A stretch of 64,000 nucleotides of DNA from Heliopora coerulea (Eukaryota; Cnidaria; Anthozoa; Scleralcyonacea; Helioporidae), in NCBI GenBank assembly GCA_030142905.1, contig JASJOG010000244.1, positions 137,001 to 201,000 on the forward strand. The letters are read 5' to 3'. The position numbers and the translations under genes were made by a program. Positions within the stretch are counted from its first letter, which is position 1. Every line of letters starts with the position of its first letter. Below the pieces are notes generated by a model, which worked only from the letters and a program-made list of their open reading frames with translations, was not told where the DNA came from and made no database searches. Positions 47,098-57,700 of the stretch are shown piece by piece.

Positions 47098-47530
47098 TTA
47101 CAGTAGATATTTCTTGTGTGGACAGTCTTTTTGGTCGCCAGAAGGATACCAGTTTACAATCTTCTTACCATGACCGGGTTTTTCTACCTCTTCGTCTGAC
47201 CTAAGATTCACCACGAGAGCGAACTTGTCTTTGTAGAACTTCTGTGGTGTAATGAAAAGGTCATTTTCATCTTTTAACCTAAATCGTCTTTTTGCTCCGT
47301 CGTAGAACTGGGATTTTGGGATTCCTTGTGAGTATATTTGATTTGCGACTCCTTTGATTGTTACTTTTACTTCTGTGATATTTGGGTAGAGGAATTCTTC
47401 ACTGTCTTTTCCTGCCGTTTTAGTGAACAGAATAACGATTGCTTTCATTGACATGCGAGGAATATTAATTACCTCCCATAGCTCTTGGTTTCCAATCATT
47501 AACTTAGTTCTCCATAGCGGCATCTTTTTT
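47098..47530 (-). pseudogene. Polinton major capsid protein, C-terminal fragment
   Basis: About 140 residues upstream of the ATPase on the same strand. The text LWEVINIPRMSMKAIVI, LYPNITEVKVTIKGV and YSQGIPKSQFYDGAKR resembles the double jelly-roll capsid of Polintons and adintoviruses, a family call by pattern memory. The C-terminus ends at a stop at 47098. The N-terminal part is absent: at about 47525 the frame switches to LINE RT sequence. It is an old, truncated copy. Confidence 0.65.
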
Positions 47531-49250
47531 GGATGAATGACCGAATATTGCTGGCAGCTCCAATCATTTCCAGGCATTCATTTATCGAAGAATGTGGAAT
47601 CATGTCATGTGCCTTTCGGTAGTCAATCCATGCCACCGCAAGGTTAGTACGTCTTCTTTGGGAATTTTTCAGGATGGTATAATCTACGATTAACTGATCT
47701 TTTATGCCACGAGATTTTATTTTACGCCCCTTTTGATCATCTAGGAATACTGTTTGATCTTCCATATGTCGGTATACTTCATCACCAATTATTCATCTGC
47801 CAATTTTCCACAAAACGGGTAAACATGTAATCACCCTATAATTGTCAGCTACATTACCGCGTAACTAATCTTTTACACATAAAACCGTCCATCCGGTTAA
47901 CATCTCTTCAAGCATTTTCCCAGTGGTCACCATGTCATTAAGTTGCACCACAATCCTGGCGTGAAAGGCGGTCAAGTTCTTAATAGAAACCCTGTATCCC
48001 ATCTGGACCCGGAATCTTCCGGACAGATGTTTCTCTTAACTGTTCCTTAAGCATTCGTTCATCAATCGTGATATTTTCTTGGTTATGATGTTGTTCTTTC
48101 AACTGATACTTCATACCTTTTAACCACTCAGCATTTTTGTTGTGTTCCACTGAGTTTGCCCATGTCGATTCCCAAAATTTTTCTGCCTCAGTCGTATCGG
48201 GGGCAGCCGCTGAGCGATTTGTTTTTCCTTCTCTGTTGCTATAAATCCCTTTCGATTTTCTTCAAATAACCTGTTCTGTTGGAACTGCTTTGTTCGATTC
48301 TTATATCGGAATATTTTTGCCGCCTTAGCCGTTGCCCTTTCTTTCAACTCTATAATCACGGTCGTAATAATTTTTTCGTTCACTTTATACACTCTTTCGA
48401 GATATGCGATTTGTTTATCGTTAATTCTAATTTAACTTTTTTTTCTCTTTCTTTCAAGCTTGCTTGTAACTTTCCTTCCCTCTTTGATGTGAAGTTCTGT
48501 CCTCTTTTTCCATCAGGGCTCTTTTATCTGCCTCGCTTCTATTTCTTTTAAATCCAGATCTTCTGCAGTGCATCATGTTATCGCTACCATAAGTTGTTTT
48601 GTTTCACTTATATTATTCGTGACAATATAATCATTGATCTTCTCGACCTTCCGTATCTTTTCTTTTATCGTTCGTTTGCTAATCTTTTGAAAATTTGCAT
48701 TTAGTGGATTAAATGTTTCCCTTATCAACTCCGTGATTCTATCACATATGACTGACTCTTCATTTCCTAGATTAAGTCTTTCGGGATCATTTTTGTCATC
48801 ATTCTCACTTGCGCATTAGGTGCCAATCTGCATGCTTTCTTCTTGTGTATTCAATTCAACTTATCATTGGTATTCAAAGTGTTGTCCACCAGTCATTACA
48901 ATTTCCCCTCGATGATTGCTTTCTTCACGTTCTTCCCTATCTTCTCAACTCCCTTTCACCCCATTGATCTCAATCTGTCTTTTAATTTCCTCAAATTCCA
49001 CTTTTGTCAACCTCTCGCTGACCACAATCGCTCTGGCATGGTCGACTAGTTATTGTTCTTTAACTTCAAATGTGCCAACTTCTTCCCTGATCCTCATCAT
49101 GCTCTTACGATACCTTCACACAAACGGGTTGCTTTTGAATTTGAAGTACTTCACCAATCAATTCTGTTCTTTACTCCTGTTCCTCCAAGCAGTAGCAGGA
49201 TTACGACATAATCCACTCTGCTGTACCATGAATTTCCTCCAAGGCGAAGC
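47525..49250 (-). pseudogene. R2-type LINE no. 1, N-terminal to early RT
   Basis: Minus strand. Near 48940-49211 the frame has NPFVRR-like text and FEVKEQ..VDHARAIVVSERLTKVE. Near 48120-48392 it reads ATAKAAKIFRYKNRTKQFQQNRLF. RT begins at 47525-47765 with IKDQLIVD and AWIDYRKAHDMIPHSSI (motif A, D of WIDYRKA). Between these pieces the frame is broken. It stops at FIQK, where Polinton capsid text begins. The catalytic YMDD-type part is missing. Confidence 0.75.
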
Positions 49251-49519
49251 ACGTTCACTATAAGATCCAGTACCGTTGACGCCGTCACTTGTTTCAATTA
49301 AACTTTTCAAACACATTAGAGTTTAGTGATTTCAGATGTTACGATCACCAGTGTTCGTTCCGCCAACACTAGAGGTGTTGTCAGCTAAGACTCAGTGGTC
49401 CCCACTACCCGTGTGATACTTTTATTTGTGATTGCGGCACTAGGAGGACTGGTGGCCAAGGCTAAAGGGCACCACCAAAGCCGATTTAAATTTGGAGTTT
49501 TCCATCTCCTAGGTAGGCT

Positions 49520-49730
49520 AAAAATAGAGTGCTTTGTAGGCAGTGTGGAAATCGAAGTGGATTAATCGGAAAGGTCAGAGTACAGCCGAAATGTAAAGAG
49601 TAGTTTTCTAACGTTTCGAGCAAAGGCCCTTCGTCAGAGAGAAAACCTCTCTGACGAAGGGTGTTCGGTCGAAACGTTAGAAAACTATTCTTTCTATTTC
49701 GGCAGTACTCTGACCTTTCCAATGATTTCA
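49520..49730 (-). mobile_element. Small foldback PLE derivative, 211 bp
   Basis: Flanked by CTCCTAGGTAGGCT (49506-49519) and CTCCTAGGTGGGCT (49731-49744), a 14-bp duplication with one mismatch. Inverted arms 49568-49640 and 49648-49720 (73 bp, extending imperfectly to about 49551 and 49730). The right arm reaches the duplication; about 31 bases (the tail) separate the left duplication from the left arm. The minus strand carries a good hammerhead-like motif. Confidence 0.8.
49603..49646 (-). ncRNA. Hammerhead-like motif with 7-bp stem I
   Basis: Minus strand: GTTTTCT, CT, CTGACGA (49631-49637), GGGC/GCTC stem, GAAA (49614-49617), CGTT and AGAAAAC. Stem I pairs seven of seven. The first strand of stem I lies partly in the centre of the foldback. 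The plus-strand partner (49651-49690) has a worse stem II. Confidence 0.5.
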
Positions 49731-49917
49731 CTCCTAGGTGGGCTGTCGGCTAAGACTATTGAGCCCCACCAACCCAATGTTGTCACGCTAACTGGGGTGG
49801 TTTTGGGGCTGCTGCACTTGCCGAAAGTGGCATCCCAGACTATGGAGGGGGGAAGTGTTCACATTCCTGTAGTAGGTGGAAGCCAATGTTAGTTCTAGGC
49901 TAGCGCTTAAGTTGTCA

Positions 49918-50046
49918 TTACTATTATTATTATGATGATGATGATTATTATTATTACAACTCTTATACCACCCAGTTAAGATTGTGGAAGGGGCCTTAGC
50001 CTGTCCCTGGCGGTCAGTCTTTTATTATTATTATTATTTATTATTT
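49918..50046. repeat. ATT/ATG microsatellite and LINE 3' tail
   Basis: (ATT)n and (GAT)n runs at 49918-49955 and (TTA)n at 50020-50046. The second lies right after the end of LINE no. 2 on the minus strand, where it reads (AAT)n, a simple-repeat 3' tail like that of LINE no. 3. Confidence 0.65.
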
Positions 50047-52163
50047 TAATCTTCGATGACTCAATTTTTATCGTATACTAGTAATTTCCCATTGAGATCG
50101 AGTTGCAACAAGCATACAAGGATAGCAAGGGCATTTTCAGTTCTCCTCTGATTACTAGGACCTTACTTAATATTCTCGCTGTCCCAAGTATTACGGTTTT
50201 CTGGATATGTTCTGCTTTTATCTTCATTCCGATTATCTCGATCCATTTGTCTAGTGTTTTTGGCATCGTTCTGATGGCTCCAACAACAACTGGTATTACT
50301 TCCACTTTTCTCATGGACCATATCCTTGCTATTTCTCGCCCCAAGTCCTCGTATTTCTCTACTTTCTTTCTTTCCTTTTCAGCCACTCTATTATCCACCG
50401 ATATTGCAATATCAATGATTTTAAACACTTTCTCTTCCTTCTTCGCAATCACTACCTGTATGTCTAGTCATCTCACTTCTATTATATGGTCACGTTGTAT
50501 GCTGAAATTCCACAGCGCTTTAGTTTTATCCGTTTCTACTACACTGCTTTGTTGGTGTTCAAACCATTTATCTGCTGTATCCAATTCATACAATCTACAC
50601 AGTTCCCAGTGAATAGTTCTCGATATATTATCGCATCTTCTTTTATACTCTCCCTGCGCAGGTTTACTACATTCACTCGCCAAGTGACTCACTCTCACAC
50701 TTCTCATTGCACGTTCGGATAATGGACACTACAGTTTTTTCAACCTGAAACTTCACATAATTGGTTCTCAGAGGTTCATTTCGAGCAGCAAAAATCTGTG
50801 CCTCTGTTCTTGCCTTTAATTCTGACATTTTTACCCAGTCCCTGGTTCGATTTTTATCTACATCTGTTTCTTCCAGCTAACTCAAGAGTTATCCAAACAT
50901 CTTTTCCCTCCAGGATTTCTCTCCCTCTTCCACAAGTTTCTTTTTGAATTCCTCTGGTTTAACACGATTTACCTCATCTACAATTCCAGCACTTTTCGCT
51001 GCTTCCTGCAAGGGCTTAGTACTGTTCCTCAGGTACCACCCCATGTTATTCTCTGCACTACAAACGCAGCTTTCGCAACTGATTAGGCCACGTGTTCCTC
51101 TTGCTGTAGATAAAGATATCCTGTTGACATCAATTTTTGGATGTAAGGCTCCATACATAGTCATCATCTTGCGAGTCCTTCTATTCAACTTTGCTACCTC
51201 AACCTTGTTCCACTTGAGTATCTTTGCACCATATCGTAGAACTGATACCGCACAGGTGTTGACTGCAAGAATCTTATTCCTCCCACTTAGCTTCGATTTC
51301 AACACTGCTTTAAGTCTTCTCCTATATTCTTTCTTAAACTGTTCTTTTTATTTGTTGTCTTTTACTTCATGCAGCTCTAAGATCCCCAAATACCTACATA
51401 ATACACTTTCCACTTCCTCCGGGGTCATACCATTTGCTAGCTCGATGCCTTCACACGTCATTACCTTCCCTTTTTTCATAGTCAGTACACCACATTTCTT
51501 TATCCCAAACTCAATTCTGATATCGTCGCTGGCTGCATGCACTGTGCTTAGAAGTAATTCTGTCTCTCTCTCATCCCAAACAACTTCAATTCATCGATAA
51601 AGAGCATATGGTTGATTCTTGTCAATCCCATTGTGTAGCAACATTTCATTTTTCTCAATACTAATGTCAACGGTACCATAAAGATTGCAAACAGCAATGG
51701 TGACAAAGTACGCCATTGGAAGAGGCCTCTCCTCATATTAACTTTCTCCAACGATTCACCCGATGATGTTTGTTCTGTCTCCCGTTGTGTCATACTTATT
51801 GTAATGAATTACTTGATGTTGTCGGCAATTTGGAGGAATTCGAGACATTCTATTATGCAACCATGCGGCACCATGTCTTTGGCCTTTCTATAGCCCTTAG
51901 TCACCAATTCTCTGTTCCGTGGAATCAAACATCCCTCTTTTCTGCCACTTCTTGAACATTCGTTGACGATATCCCCTGATAGGTCTATCATTCTCATCTA
52001 CCGGTTTACTTAGGCAGTAATACTCCATTATAACCACAATAACCCCTTTTCTCCACTTTACTCTAGCAGTTCTTTGATTACGGCTGGGTAGTGCCAGCTG
52101 TCTTGCATTATCCTTATCGCGTGAGGGAGGGGCCTTCATTATTGAGGAAAGCCCCATTTTCAC
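50047..52163 (-). pseudogene. R2-type LINE no. 2, RT and C-terminal nuclease, inactivated
   Basis: Minus strand, many frames. RT: a KGYRKAKDMVPHGCI block (motif A; 51809-51997), MRRGLFQWRTLSPLLF and FIDELKLFG (51548-51793). The usual MDDLKLF box reads IDELKLF, so one catalytic Asp is Glu. Thumb and linker: 50889-51542. Nuclease: HLASEC remains of the CCHC finger (50468-50707) and KIIDIAISVD with VEVIPVVVGA (50078-50452). The PD of the restriction-like nuclease is lost: at about 50462 the text reads stop-LD. Both catalytic centres are damaged. Confidence 0.85.
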
Positions 52164-52204
52164 CGTTATTGCGAATTTCGTTTAGGTTCATTTCGTCACA
52201 CATG

Positions 52205-52230
52205 TGTGCCTTTATTATTATTATTTGCTA
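52205..52230. repeat. (TTA)n microsatellite
   Basis: Short TTA run upstream (on minus) of LINE no. 2. Confidence 0.6.
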
Positions 52231-52439
52231 ACTATCAAACGTTTCTTTTCACTATTTCTTTAATATATACACGAATATTTACATTATTTGATTGTATCCT
52301 TTTATCTGACGAGAGCCACTTCTTGTTAGTAGAACAACAACATCAAGAAGATCAAATTCGCTTCAAAATGTCAATCAAATTCCTTAAGTCTTCACGTTAA
52401 TAAGCAATTTATAAGTTTCCTTTTTAGTAATCCCCCAAC

Positions 52440-52487
52440 ATTATTATTATTATTGTTATTATTATTTTTATTATTATTATTATTCGT
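52440..52487 (-). repeat. (AAT)n 3' tail of LINE no. 3
   Basis: An interrupted ATT run (AAT on minus) lies about 100 bases past the last coding sequence of LINE no. 3. Confidence 0.65.
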
Positions 52488-54184
52488 ATATTTGTCTGTA
52501 TTTTTACTTGTCCAAACACCAGGTCCCCTCCGGGGTGCACGAGTGAGAGGACTTTAGAAGTCTATTCTCCAGTTGGACCGATTTTCATGTTCTTATAGAT
52601 GTTTTTCTAAGTATATGTGCAGTATCAATAAGAGTAATCTTCTGCAGTTCAAGAAGTTTGCCATCTCCCTGAATTTTCTCGATATTTTTACTAGTTCCCT
52701 TTCGGATCATTCCTAGTGTGCCGATGATGACTGGTATCGTAGTTGTGTTTAGATGCCACATCCTGTTCATCTCAATTTCCAGGTTTTTATATTTCTGAAG
52801 TTTATCATATTCTTTAGTCGAAATGTTGCTATCACAGGGAACTGCCATGTCAATAATTTGACATGTCCTTGCTTTGAAGTCTTTGATAACAATGTCTGGT
52901 TTATTGGCCGTGGTGGTACGGTCTGTGTGAACTGTGAAGTCCCAAAGAATTGTCACATCATTTTCATTGGTGACCTCTACAGGATTATGTTGGTACCATT
53001 TCTCAGGGACTTTGATGTTTTAATGCTTGCACATATTCCAGTGGATGTATTCTCCTAAACGATCATGGCGAGCCTTATATTCTTTAGATGCTAATATAGG
53101 ACAGCCAGCTATGAGATGATCTACTGACTCATCTGACTTTTTGCAGATGCGGCAAAGAGGGTCTGTACCGTCGTTAACTATCTTAGATCTATAGACGTTT
53201 GTCGGGAGGCTCCGATCTTGGGCTGAGATCAAGAGACCCTCGGTTTCCACTTTGAGACCTGACCCTTGAAGCCAGCGATGTGTGGATGTACTGTCAACAT
53301 CAGCTTCTTCTAGTCTTTGTGGGCATTTGCCGTGCAGTGATTTATTTTTCCAGGTTTCCTTTAGAGCATTTAGACCAGCCTTTATTGCCCGTTCTTTCAG
53401 CGTTTTGGCAGCAGCTGTTGGTTTAAGTTGACCTTCTTATACTGTTGGTTGCACATCATACCGATGTTTCAGTTTTCTACTCACGATTATTATGGAATTT
53501 TTCTTACATTTCACATACTTCTTCACGGCTTGTAGCATGGGATCTTTTGTTGTTTCGTGATATTTACCAAGGCCGATCAGCGTAGTATCATAAGCTATCT
53601 CGAGTTGGTTGGGTCCGCGTCCAACATCAGTGCGAGGTAGATGCAATCTGTCAACGTCTGATTTGGGATGGTGCATGCGAAATTTAGTTAACAGTTTGCG
53701 TATTTTAGCATCTATTCTCGCCACGTCTGTTTTGCTCCAAATTATGATTCCAAAACTGTGAGTGACAACAGGAGCTGCAATGCTGTTAATTGCTTTTACT
53801 CTGTTAGAGGAATTGAGTTCCGATTGAAGAATTAGTCGAACTCTCCTGTAACATTCTTTACGAATTTTTTCTTTCATCGCCGTGTGTTTGATACCATCAC
53901 CTTCGTTGATACCAAGGTATTTGTAGATCTCATCATGTTCAAAGTTTCTGATCTTAGTGTTTGTATTCAGATTGATGTTACTCGCCTTACAGAACTTGGC
54001 ACGTTTAAAGCTGGCTTTTGCGCATTTATCAAGTCCAAACTCCATGCCTATGTCGTCACTGAAGTCTTTCACAATGGTGAGAAGGTCTTCGAGATCACTG
54101 AGCAATAGGTACCAGTGTAGGTAGTCGAGGATAACAAGATGCGATAACTTTGGGTGAAGCAACTACCTGAAATATACGAAAAGA

Positions 54185-54223
54185 AACTTCGACGTTTCGA
54201 GTAAAGGCCTTCGTCGGGAAGTT
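54185..54223 (-). ncRNA. Hammerhead-like motif, left arm
   Basis: Minus: AACTTC, CCGACGA, a short stem, GAAA (54195-54198), CGTC, GAAGTT. Stem I is six pairs. The first box reads CCGACGA, one change from CUGANGA. Confidence 0.4.
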
Positions 54224-54253
54224 AGTAGGGTGGGTGAGTCGACCCACCATACT

Positions 54254-54293
54254 AACTTCCCGACGAAGGGCCTTCGCTAGAAACGTCGAAGTT
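54254..54293 (+). ncRNA. Hammerhead-like motif, right arm
   Basis: Plus: AACTTC (54254-54259), CCGACGA, GGGC..GCTA-type hairpin, GAAA (54280-54283), CGTC, GAAGTT (54288-54293). Cleavage-site triplet GTC is in place. Confidence 0.4.
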
Positions 54294-54799
54294 TCTTTTC
54301 GTATATTTCAGGTAGTTGTTTCTCCCAAAGTTATCGCTTCGAGATCACTGTCATTTTTATCGAATAGTTTGAGGTCATCCATGTAAAAGAGGTGGGCGAT
54401 GACTTGATCAAATATATTATATCCCCGATTCGATTCATTCAAAAGTTTCGATAAGGGAAACAGGGTAATACAGAAGAGGAGTGGAGAGAATGAATCTCCT
54501 TGGAATATTGCTCGGTTGATGCTAATGCTGTTCGATGTTATAGATCCATTACCGTGATTAAGGATAAGAGCTGTCTTCCGTGTTTTCATACTAATTTTAA
54601 CGAAGTTGGTAATTTCTGGAGCTACCTTATACATTTCTATTGCTTTGATTATCCAGTCGTTTGAGATGCTGTCGAAAGCTTTTTTTATAATCTATCCAAG
54701 CGACGCTCAAGTATTTGGTTTTAGACTTGCAATGTTCGAGGACCAACAAGGGCAGATAATCTTTTAAGCCAATCAGGCCCATAGTGTGAATGCGGCTTT

Positions 54800-57700
54800 A
54801 GACTGTAGCTGGTATCGAAAAGGCGCAAAGAGCTAGCGTCTTGGCGGTGCTTATCTTGTGTCCGCGTGTGTGGGCTGCCTGTAAACGCTTACCGAATATT
54901 GTAAATTCGTCCAGTTGTCAAATTGTCAAGGAAGGTCAATTGGCGGCCGTTGGTTTCATGCCCGGTAATGAAGGATATATGAAGATTAATGGAAGCGAGT
55001 GCTTCGTGGGAGCTATAAATGGCGTTGTTCTTGATGATGCTCCAACAATTGTCAACATAGCAATTCCAAAACTACTGATGGATGGTCGCAACGTTGCTAG
55101 CTTACTGCTCAATTTTTTTACTGTATACTGTACGTGTAAGTTCGCAACCTCAGCATTTATAGGGTTTTCCATAGTATAACCATTAAACTGTTTGCAAATG
55201 TCCTCGTTGTAAAAGAAACATCTTTTGGAAAGAATAAAATGTTGAAGAAAGATGATGCCTTCAATTCTGGATATTGTCGTGGAAGATAACATTGTGTCGC
55301 ATTCCAAGTTTGCCTGAATATAACATCATGCTCTTCTGAGGAAAATATAAGCTTGCGTCTTTTGTCTTTACGACAGTTTTTCCAGTTTTTTTAAACTGTG
55401 CTGTGGCAAGGATATTTTTTACTGTTTGAATTACTCTTGTGGGATTTGCTGAATCATGTACTCCATTGGATAAGGGTAACACATTCTCTGGTGAACCAGC
55501 AAGCAGGTATACTTGCATTATCTTCAAGTACATGTACATCATTTAAGAGGATACACTCCCCCTGCATTGTCAGACTGAAACAAAACGCTTACAAAAAATA
55601 TTAAAAGATCAATAAAAAGTAGGAAAAAAGTACAAGGCAAGACTGCCATACAGTTCTAGGGCGCTGAGATAGCAATATGTCACTAACTGGCTGAGACAGC
55701 CTTTTGGTTTTGGGACTTGAGATCAGTTTCCGTTGTCGTCTTGATTCATATGTTCACCAAACAGCATAATGTGAGGTAGTTCACAATCATCAATCCCATG
55801 CTATGATAGTGATAGGCCTAGAACTTGGTTCTCTCGTAGTTAGCAAATGACATCCACGTGTATCACAGCCTCTGTGCTGATCGGATTACCAGTCTCTTTT
55901 TCTTACCGCTATTTCGGAAAAAAATGATAGATGCTTACCTTTTCATACAAACGTTTCAAGGATGAATTTCACATGAAACCGTCAATGTTCATTCCAATCC
56001 TTGGTTGATGCAATGGATCATTACTGACCATGGTCTAACTGGTTTTATCTTTGTCCTGACACAGTTGTGTATCAGTTATTGACTCCATGCAGAACCATCA
56101 ACACGAACAGCAACTGCGAGACAGTGGCATCTCTCCAGAAATCTTCGGTGTAAATGCATTATTAAGCGCTTTCTTTGTGCACCTTGTATCGACTCCTCAG
56201 AAATTGACTATTCTCGTAAATTCGTGGAAATATTATACTGACTGTCCACGAATGACAACTTCACCCTGGGAATTGGTTTCTTTTCTTCGTTTGGCGTGCT
56301 TCTGACCTATTCTCACCAAGAAGAATGTTTGACATTTCTAAGATCGATTTAAGCAAATTCTTAACAGCTTGTGGAAGGAAGTGAACAAAGATAACACAAG
56401 GGTGTTCCCCAGTCTCCCTTGGAATGATTAGTACACCATTTCGTGTCTACATCTTAATCGCAACCTGGAAATAGGTTTATAAGGCCTTTGTCCAAGCACG
56501 AGACATAACACTGTGATAAATGGCTGCGTGTACTTTTTGATTGCAGGTACTAAAGCTCATCTGGTCAGTGCTGTCTAGAATTTGGGACAATTAAGACCAG
56601 AAGAGCGGCATTGCTTGTTATAATGTTTACTTTTCACCCACTAGTGCAGTGATTCTCTTCATACTGTTGTTTAGTACATTTCCCTTATCAAGTTATGTCA
56701 CATCGCCCATCCCTTTCTTAATGCTTTAGGACGAATTTCCGTTCAAGAAAAGCTGTAATTATGCTATTCAGTTGTCAATTTGAAGCTAAATATATTGATT
56801 TGAAAGTGTTATGATTACAAAATAAACTAAATTGGCGAGAATAATTTGCTAAAAAGGTCGGTCGTGTGCACACCTGCCAACTATGCCAAACACTAAATCT
56901 TGCAATTTTTAAAATTTAATGATTGATAATTTGAAGATTTATTTGCAAACCCAGACATCTTAGACCTAACTGAAGCACGTTGATACTCACACGTAATGTT
57001 TTTACCGTAAACCATGCATAATAGCGAAGTTATATACCGGTCTGCGTTCGTCTCCATTTGGAAAACCCCAGATTAGAGTGGAAATGTTCACTTTTTCTTT
57101 TATTCTGCTGCAAAATGTTCCGACCCGTGTCACTTGAACAGAGAAAAAAGACATTTCCATTCCGTAATTCTTACCGCATGATAACCACAGCTTACCGGAG
57201 ACGATCGTCACCGTAAGATTATATTGCCTTTCGAATTTCATGCCGTGTTACTTCGCTTCTTGAAAATCTGTCGCTTCCTCATCGCCAGTTCATGATTTAT
57301 CGAGAGTAACCGACGCCTTTTGCCTTTTTCCCTTGACACGCTGGAGAATCGCTTTCACTTTCGATTTATCCGTTTCGCCGCTGGTATAACCAATTGAAAA
57401 ATCTGCTAATAATGACGAAAGACCTGTTTTGATAAGATATTAACAGTTCTTTCAACCTTGTATGAACGGCATATTAGTTTCAACCTTGTATCAACGGCAA
57501 ATTCCTTGTCTTTGCACCATCAAGAAGTCGACAAAAATCTCGTGTTATTTAACACGTCTCTCCGCTGTTTGACACGTCTTTTATTTAAGAGTGTTCTGTC
57601 TTCTGTTCTCACAACACCACCAGGTCGCAGTTGGAATTATACTTTAAAATTTATTGTCTATCCATTTAAGATCTGCCGCCACAGATAATTTATTGTTTCA

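Larger units (their letters stand above)
54101..54336 (-). mobile_element. Foldback PLE derivative in a LINE RT gene, 236 bp
   Basis: The 14-bp duplication CTTCGAGATCACTG (54087-54100 and 54337-54350) flanks it and encodes the RT residues SDLE on both sides. Arms of about 95 bp (54142-54236 and 54242-54336) are inverted with small mismatches. The right arm touches the duplication; a 41-base tail separates the left arm from the other copy. Each arm carries a hammerhead-like motif. Confidence 0.9.
52490..54760 (-). mobile_element. R2-type LINE no. 3, best preserved, split by a foldback
   Basis: Minus strand. Near 54690 VAWIDYKK (motif A) is followed by a seven-A run where one extra base shifts the frame. 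Then FQGDSFSPLLFCI and the intact FYMDDLKLF (54308-54634). After the foldback at 54101-54336 the frame resumes DLLTIVKDFSDDIGMEFG (53437-54100). The C-terminal nuclease has a CX2CX8HX4C finger (CRICKKSDESVDHLIAGC; 53020-53250) and KPDIVIKDF...IIDMAVP (52585-52956), a PD-X14-D pair as in R2 nucleases. Both catalytic centres are intact by eye; the damage is a foldback and a few indels. Confidence 0.9.

Noticed and set aside
50103..51600. Plus-strand ORFs of 169 and 218 residues
   Set aside because: Antisense to the R2-type LINE no. 2, whose minus-strand reading shows RT and nuclease motifs.
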